Part shown: piece by piece, positions 63,625 through 64,000 of the stretch
How positions within the stretch are numbered: position 1 is the stretch's first letter
How the letters are laid out: each line of letters begins with the position of its first letter
Source: Thioclava sp. GXIMD2076
GTDB lineage: Bacteria > Pseudomonadota > Alphaproteobacteria > Rhodobacterales > Rhodobacteraceae
Direction of reading: 5' to 3'
DNA: 64,000 nt
NCBI RefSeq assembly: GCF_037949795.1
Contig: NZ_CP149933.1
Coordinates: 626,001-690,000, forward strand
Position numbers and translations under genes: made by a program
The notes under the pieces: generated by a model
What the model was told of the DNA's origin: nothing
The model's database searches: none
The model's input: the letters and a program-made list of their open reading frames with translations, nothing else

Positions 63625-64000
63625 GCTTCACCGCAGCGGCAGACGACGCAGCGGGGCGCGGAGGCCGCGGCAGACGGGATCGAGAGAGACGGTTTGGGGT
63701 GGCTGAAGCGATAGACATTCGGAAGATGAGGTTTGCGGTTCGCACCTGAGGGATTGGGTGCTGCTGTTGATTTTTGTCTTCGGCTCTTTGACATTGATGG
63801 TTTTACTGAAGAGATATGCGGGCGGTTTGGTCTATGATCGACTAAATGAACGTCTGTATATCGGCTCACTAGGGTTTCGGCTCGATGATGTGAGTGTCAG
63901 CTTCACTGTTTGTCGGTATCACGCAAGTGGAACGATAAGCAGAAGCGTTTATTCTTTATGGATAGACGATGTGCAGTGGTTCATACGTCAAGGTTAGCGA
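63625..64000 (+). other. 16S rRNA leader (rrn operon, 16S gene beyond the window edge)
   Basis: Downstream of the promoter the sequence has the layout of a rhodobacterial rRNA leader: a GC-rich early segment, a boxA-type GGCTCTTTGACA at 63782-63793, and then the conserved stretch AAGAGATATGCGGGCGGTTT, TATATCGGCTCACTAGGGTT and ATGATGTGAGTGTCAGCTTC that I recall from upstream of 16S genes in this order. The 16S start itself has not been reached at 64000. A 79-codon frame here (63758-63997) is not taken as a gene. Confidence 0.72.

Noticed and set aside
63758..63997. 79-codon plus-strand ORF with a hydrophobic start
   Set aside because: It overlies the conserved rrn leader and boxA; the sequence is explained as untranslated leader, and the start is a GTG without a ribosome site.
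1..64000. CRISPR arrays
   Set aside because: No regularly spaced direct repeats with unique spacers were found; the repeats present are IS copies, operators and par boxes.

Overview
The window reads as an alphaproteobacterium of the Rhodobacterales (Rhodobacteraceae sensu lato). The signs are high GC with dense, often overlapping operons, an FnrL-type box before DUF6455 genes, hairpins with CCUCCUCCC loops of the CcsR/'cuckoo' small-RNA type, and an rRNA-operon leader of rhodobacterial type at the right edge. A Rep_3 initiator, ParA/ParB and iteron-like repeats (30.7-35.2 kb) share the window with a tRNA-Gln(UUG) gene and the start of an rrn operon. A large secondary replicon (chromid) is therefore more likely than a small accessory plasmid.

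Layout. 0-2 kb: the end of a TRAP transporter operon and an SDR. 2-4.1 kb: a pile of degenerate IS3-family elements (called IS-A and IS-B here) next to a 24-codon remnant of a second copy of the LacI gene found at 52 kb. 4.1-19.6 kb: a catabolic island with two amidases and an AbrB-type membrane protein, a GntR/FCD regulator, a BMP-type ABC importer, an HpaB-type flavin monooxygenase, a SnoaL-like protein, and a divergent set (NicX-like ring-opening dioxygenase, NicF-like amidohydrolase, RibF-like FAD synthetase), ending with an HpaC-like flavin reductase. ATCAACCA/TGGTTGAT operators lie before all four transcription units, so the island looks like one GntR-controlled regulon for an N-heteroaromatic substrate degraded through a 2,5-dihydroxypyridine/maleamate-like route. 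19.6-23.6 kb: a nested IS graveyard (IS110, IS6, IS-A, TniQ and IS1182 pieces). IS-A copies at 2.6 and 22.3 kb are inverted and bracket the island like a composite transposon.

23.8-30.7 kb: tRNA-Gln and mostly housekeeping or hypothetical genes. 30.7-35.2 kb: the replication and partition module. 35.2-41.2 kb: M48 lipoprotein, DUF2254, an FNR-controlled DUF6455 pair, tandem CcsR-like sRNA hairpins and a Cache chemoreceptor. 41.2-52.1 kb: a GntR-controlled puuA/puuB-like polyamine pair, MYG1, SseB, a KpsE/KpsT capsule-export pair without its permease, another amine oxidoreductase and an MHS-type MFS transporter.

52.3-61.9 kb: a LacI-controlled carbohydrate operon whose gene order is circularly permuted (MalG-type permease and ATPase first; two sugar-isomerase-like and two Gfo/Idh/MocA proteins; binding protein and MalF-type permease last). 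61.9-63.4 kb: more IS debris. 63.6-64.0 kb: rrn promoter and leader, with the 16S gene just beyond the edge.

All calls come from reading sequence and recalled family knowledge; no database search was run.
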